Origin: Phorcus lineatus
Lineage: Eukaryota; Mollusca; Gastropoda; Trochida; Trochidae
DNA: 64,000 nt
Reading direction: 5' to 3'
Assembly: GCA_921293015.1 (NCBI GenBank)
Contig: OV121098.1
Location: forward strand, 10,577,016-10,641,015
Part shown: in pieces, positions 60,488 to 64,000 of the stretch
Position numbering within the stretch: position 1 is the first letter of the stretch
Layout of the letters: each line of letters opens with the position of its first letter
Translations under genes and position numbers: made by a program
The notes under the pieces: model-generated
Told to the model about the DNA's origin: nothing
Databases searched by the model: none
The model's input: the letters and a program-made list of their open reading frames with translations, nothing else

Positions 60488-62618
60488 ATGCCGCGGGTTT
60501 TTTGCCGTGTTCTTAAGTCCGCCAGGGACCCTCACCCGCTGTGCCCGGACTGTGTGGCAACGGTCTGTGAAGTCAACGCTCGTTGTGTCTACTGCCGACC
60601 TTTGTCCCCTCTGGAATTTAAGCGTTTCTCAGCCGCCAGGAGGAAGAGATTCATGCAGAGAGCCAGGAAGACGGTGCGCTCGATCATGGAGTCTACTGTC
60701 ACTGTGGCCTCCCCTCCCGAGGATGCGGACAAGGACGTCCCAACACCGGAAGTGCTCCAGGCGCCGCCTCCGAGGGAGCCGACACCTTTACCGACTCCTC
60801 CTCCTAGACAGCCGTCCATCTCTAGGGAGGACTTTGAGATGGCCGTCAACCCGGGCGCCCCTAGCATCGAACTCATCCAGTCTTTGGTTTCGAAGGTTGT
60901 GCAGGCCCACGAGCTGGCTCGAGAGAAGGCGCTGCTGGAACAGACTGCATCTGTTGCGGACCGGAATCGTCCGCGGAGGACATCGACAGTCTCCGCAACC
61001 GAGGATGATCGGACCCCTCCTCGGACGTCTATAGAACGCACCCGGACGCCCCCACTGCCGGCCGACGCTCGTCAGTACCCGTCGCCAGCTAGTACTGTGA
61101 CTGGTCCCAGTGCGGAATGTCAACTTTTGCCAGTGAGGGATCCTACCGGACGTACAAGACACTCTCCTGTCCGCCGGATGTCTCCGCGACGTTCGCCAAC
61201 CCGTCAGACCCCGCCCTTCGCCTCGACTCTCTCCGCCTCGACGCTCCTCGCCTCGTCGGAAGCCTCCGCGTCGATCACCGCTTAGGTCTCCCAGACGCCC
61301 CTCGCCGCGTCAGACCCATCCAAGGTCTCCAAGGCGCCCCTCGCCCAGGCGTACACCGCCACGCTCGCCTCGGCGCTCCTCGCCCCGACGCTTCCCAACT
61401 CGCCGGACGCCTCTTACTCCTAGGGTCTCTCCTCGGAGCTCTCCTAGGCGCTCCTCGCCTCGTCGAACGCCTCTCGTCCCTAGGGCGTCCCCTCGACGTT
61501 CTCCAAGGCGCTCTCCGATGCGCTCTCCTCGACTTTCACCGCGGCGCTCTCCTCTTCGTTCAAGATCGCCTCTTAAGCGTGTGTCTTCCACAGCTGAGTC
61601 CTCCCGTGTGCGGTCCGGTTCACCCACCTTCCGGGAGGAGCATGAGTTTGTGCCGGATTACGAGGAGTTTTTGGAGGATGTTTCCGAAGAGGAGGAAACA
61701 CATCTAGAGCTGTCCGGGGTTTATGCCTGGATTGCCGATCGCCTGGTAACATGCCCCTCTCCAGGACCAGGTGTTGACAAGTCATCCGCTATCTGGGACG
61801 AGCCTGAGCTCCTTATACCGCCTCATCCTCTGGTCAAGGACGCGCTAGACAACCTCGACGAGGACTTTGCTCGGCTTTCGCTCAACCCGTCCTTCAGGCT
61901 CGCACGGAACACTACTGCAGGATTCAAGATCCACTCGTTGGAGGAGTTTGATACCTGTGCAGTTCAGGATGATTCTGTGCAGCGTCTTTCGGATGTGTCA
62001 CCCGCCCTCTACAAGGTGCAGGACGCCAAGCTTCTCAATATTGACACGGAGCTACGCCGTACCCTGAAGCCTCTCTCAGCTCTAGCTTCCTCTACGGAGG
62101 CTCTTTCGCAGGATTTGAAGGAAGTAATCTCGACTGGATCACTTGGCAACCATGTTCAGGTAGCAGGCTAATACCCTGTCGACAGTGGTGGACCATGTCA
62201 GAGCGGTGCTAGCGCACACAACGCTGATAAGGAGGAATGGCTTACTTACTCCGTGTACATGGAACGAAGAGTTCAAGAAGACCCTCATCCGGGCCCCTCT
62301 CTCGTCTTCCGCGTTGTTCGCGAACAGGATCCCGGAGGTTCATCGGGAGCAGTCTGCGGTCTCCCAGGCAGACTTTACTTTTCAGGCCACCAAGATGGTG
62401 GTTGCCAACCTCCAAGCTGCGTCCTCTTCGGCCCGCACTTACTCTGGCCGCCGCAAGTCAGTCCGTGGAGCCCTCCGTTGCAGGGGGGGGCAAGAATCGG
62501 AGTACCCGAGGATCAGCTTCTTCTTCCGCCAACGCCTCTGGAAATCAGCGCAGATCACAGAAGTTCCCCCGCACCCCGCGGAAACAGAAGCAGAAGCCTG
62601 TGTACAGGCGACGCTGAA
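60488..62618 (+). pseudogene. Gag-like region of a DIRS-type retroelement (three frames)
   Basis: Starts MPRVFCRVLKSARDPHPLCP with a Cys cluster (LCPDCVATVCEVNARCVYC, zinc-binding), a Pro-rich stretch, then after a frameshift near 61205 a long SPRR/PRRS region (about 61205-61580), an acidic part (FVPDYEEFLEDVSEEEETHL) and a conserved middle. A second frameshift near 62165 leads to VDHVRAVLAHTTLIRRNGLL and KTLIRAPLSSSALFA, typical of DIRS gag, and a third at a seven-G run (62485-62491) to a basic tail (RKQKQKPVYRRR). GC-rich and CG-rich, unlike the host intron. Confidence 0.75.
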
Positions 62619-63506
62619 AAGGAGGACAGTCACGACTGGACACTCCCGCCTCCAGTCGTCCCAATCTCAGATATCCCCGTAGGCGGGAGATTAGGAGTCT
62701 TCTGGCCCAATTGGACAATCCTAGAGGACCCTTTCGTCACAGAAGTTTTAAAGACCGGCTACAAGCTTCCAATAGTCAGGTCTCCGCCTCTGACTCACCT
62801 GCCCCGGTCACGCGTGTATCCACTAGCCCAGCAAGAGCAGTTGGCCTCGAACATCAAGACACTGCTGGACAAAAGGACGTTAGAACGAGTGCTAGTTCCC
62901 GAAGACGCCCCAGGGTTCTACTCTCCCATCTTCCTTGTCCACAAGAAGAACTCGGACAAGTTGAGGATGATTCACAACATGGCGGTGTTCAACGAACTCT
63001 ACATGGCAGAGCCGCCCCATTTTTGTATGATCACCTTGGATCTGCTGCGTTCCAAGCTATCACACAACGATTGGCTGGTCAGTATTGATCTCCAGGACGC
63101 ATACCTCCACGTTCCCATCTACGGACCTCACCGGAAGTTCCTGAGATTCATATTCAAGGGAATTCATTACCAGTGGAGGGTGCTCCCGTCTAGAATTTCT
63201 ACGGCCCCGTGGCTTTTCACTCGTATCACGGCTCCGATAGTACTCTTCTTACATCTTCGTGGGATCGAATTCGACCCGTACATCGACGACTGTCTGATGA
63301 ACCACAGTGTGCGACGGTTGCTTCTCAGACAGTCTCAGTTGGCCCTCAATCTCCTCCACCAGTTAGGATGGATCGTCAACTCCGAGAAGTCGCAACTAGT
63401 CCCTTCTCAGCAGTTGACCTTCATCGGAGAACTGTTTTTGACAGACCTGGACCTCGTCAGGGTTCCTCCGGACAGATGGACAGAGATTGTGGCGTCTGTG
63501 CATTGA
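62619..63506 (+). pseudogene. Reverse transcriptase of the DIRS-type element
   Basis: LGVFWPNWTILEDPFVTEVL start (typical DIRS), YSPIFLVHKKNSDKLRMIHN (fingers), WLVSIDLQDAYLHVPIYGPH (catalytic Asp in SIDLQDAY), YQWRVLPSRISTAPWLFTRI, EFDPYIDDCLMN (YIDD active site), GWIVNSEKSQLVPSQQLTFI. Complete for the domain; a single in-frame TGA at 63504-63506 separates it from the RNase H. Confidence 0.9.
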
Positions 63507-64000
63507 GGTTTGACCAGTGCGTTGTCCCACAGGGAGTGGCAGTCCCTGTTAGGTCTCCTGTCCTCAGCACAGTACCTCACCGACAGAGGTCGGTTAATGC
63601 TACGTCCGCTGCAGAGGTTTCTGACCCCCTTCATTCAGGACGACAACCTGAAGACAGGAATTCGGTTGCCAGAGACCCTCCTTGTGGACACGTCTCTTCA
63701 GGGTTGGGGCTCTCACATGGACGAGCAGTCGGCAGCCGGCCTTTGGTCGGGAGCTCAGAAGTCATGGCACAGCAACAACCTAGAGCTGCAGGCTGTCATT
63801 CTAGCAGTGACACACTGGCTCCCGGTCCTGCGAGGATCACAGCTGTTAGTGGCGTCCGACAACTCCACAGTGGTGTGGCTGATCACCAACCAAGCAACAA
63901 CGTCGTCACAGAGACTTCTGGACCAGACGTTCCAGTTGTTTCACCTATTAGACAGCAACAACATCAGGATCAGGGCCCGGCACATTCCAGGTTGCAGGAA
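63507..64000 (+). pseudogene. RNase H of the DIRS-type element (cut by the window edge)
   Basis: In frame with the reverse transcriptase after the TGA. LPETLLVDTSLQGWGSHMDE (first Asp), SNNLELQAVILAVTHW (Glu), LLVASDNSTVVWLITNQATT (Asp), RIRARHIPG (last block). The tyrosine recombinase expected next lies outside. Confidence 0.85.

Noticed and set aside
1..64000. CRISPR array or bacterial operon
   Set aside because: Repeats are contiguous minisatellites or transposon units without unique spacers, and genes are split by spliceosomal introns.
60488..64000. Endogenous retrovirus with LTRs
   Set aside because: Reverse transcriptase start (WPNWTILEDPF) and gag (TLIRRNGLL) are of DIRS type; no protease, integrase or envelope and no LTR pair seen.

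Overview
The window is animal nuclear DNA, AT-rich and dominated by introns and transposon debris. Small exons have standard GT..AG boundaries and long introns; there is no bacterial layout. The repeat content (DIRS-like and Ngaro-like tyrosine-recombinase retroelements, piggyBac, a THAP/TTAA element, many TIR elements built on GTCCGTC-type sequence) suggests a marine invertebrate, either a lophotrochozoan or an invertebrate deuterostome. I cannot name the species.

The window is essentially one host gene on the + strand, open at both ends. I assembled 21 coding exons from 8614 to 59117. All 20 exon-exon phases agree, giving about 1019 continuous residues. In order these are: a novel Asn-rich N-terminal region (residues 1 to about 300), a type-I periplasmic-binding-protein/ANF-receptor-like ligand domain (about 300-690), a Cys-rich linker with EGF-like modules (about 730-830), one transmembrane helix (about 832-856), and a kinase-homology domain with the HG.LKS.NC.VD signature of receptor guanylyl cyclases (about 870-1019). 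The cyclase domain would lie beyond 64 kb. Three weaker exon candidates lie upstream (2535, 3131, 4553). A second, small, candidate three-exon gene runs antisense inside the 14-kb intron (43227 to 41255).

Layout: 1-7.1 kb, two copies of a TIR element filled with ~145-bp tandem units; 7.2-7.8 kb, a 24-bp minisatellite; 8.6-12.7 kb, N-terminal exons with a 34-bp minisatellite and a LINE scrap between them; 13.9-19.0 kb, a SINE-derived 33-bp minisatellite and a dead Ngaro/DIRS element (minus strand) that split an older repeat; 19.7-24.6 kb, two exons around a nested pair of TTAA elements, the inner carrying a P2X7-like zinc-finger relic and a THAP relic; 25-30 kb, a GTCCG-type element with internal repeats, a tRNA-derived SINE and palindromic elements; 30-38 kb, ligand-domain exons; 38-52 kb, a large intron with two inverted TGCCGCA-rich elements, the antisense gene candidate, an intact copy of the outer TTAA element and a dead piggyBac; 52-59 kb, EGF, transmembrane and kinase-homology exons, a tandemly amplified exon end, and a DNA element inside a LINE; 59.5-64 kb, a GC-rich, more recent DIRS-type retroelement cut by the window edge.
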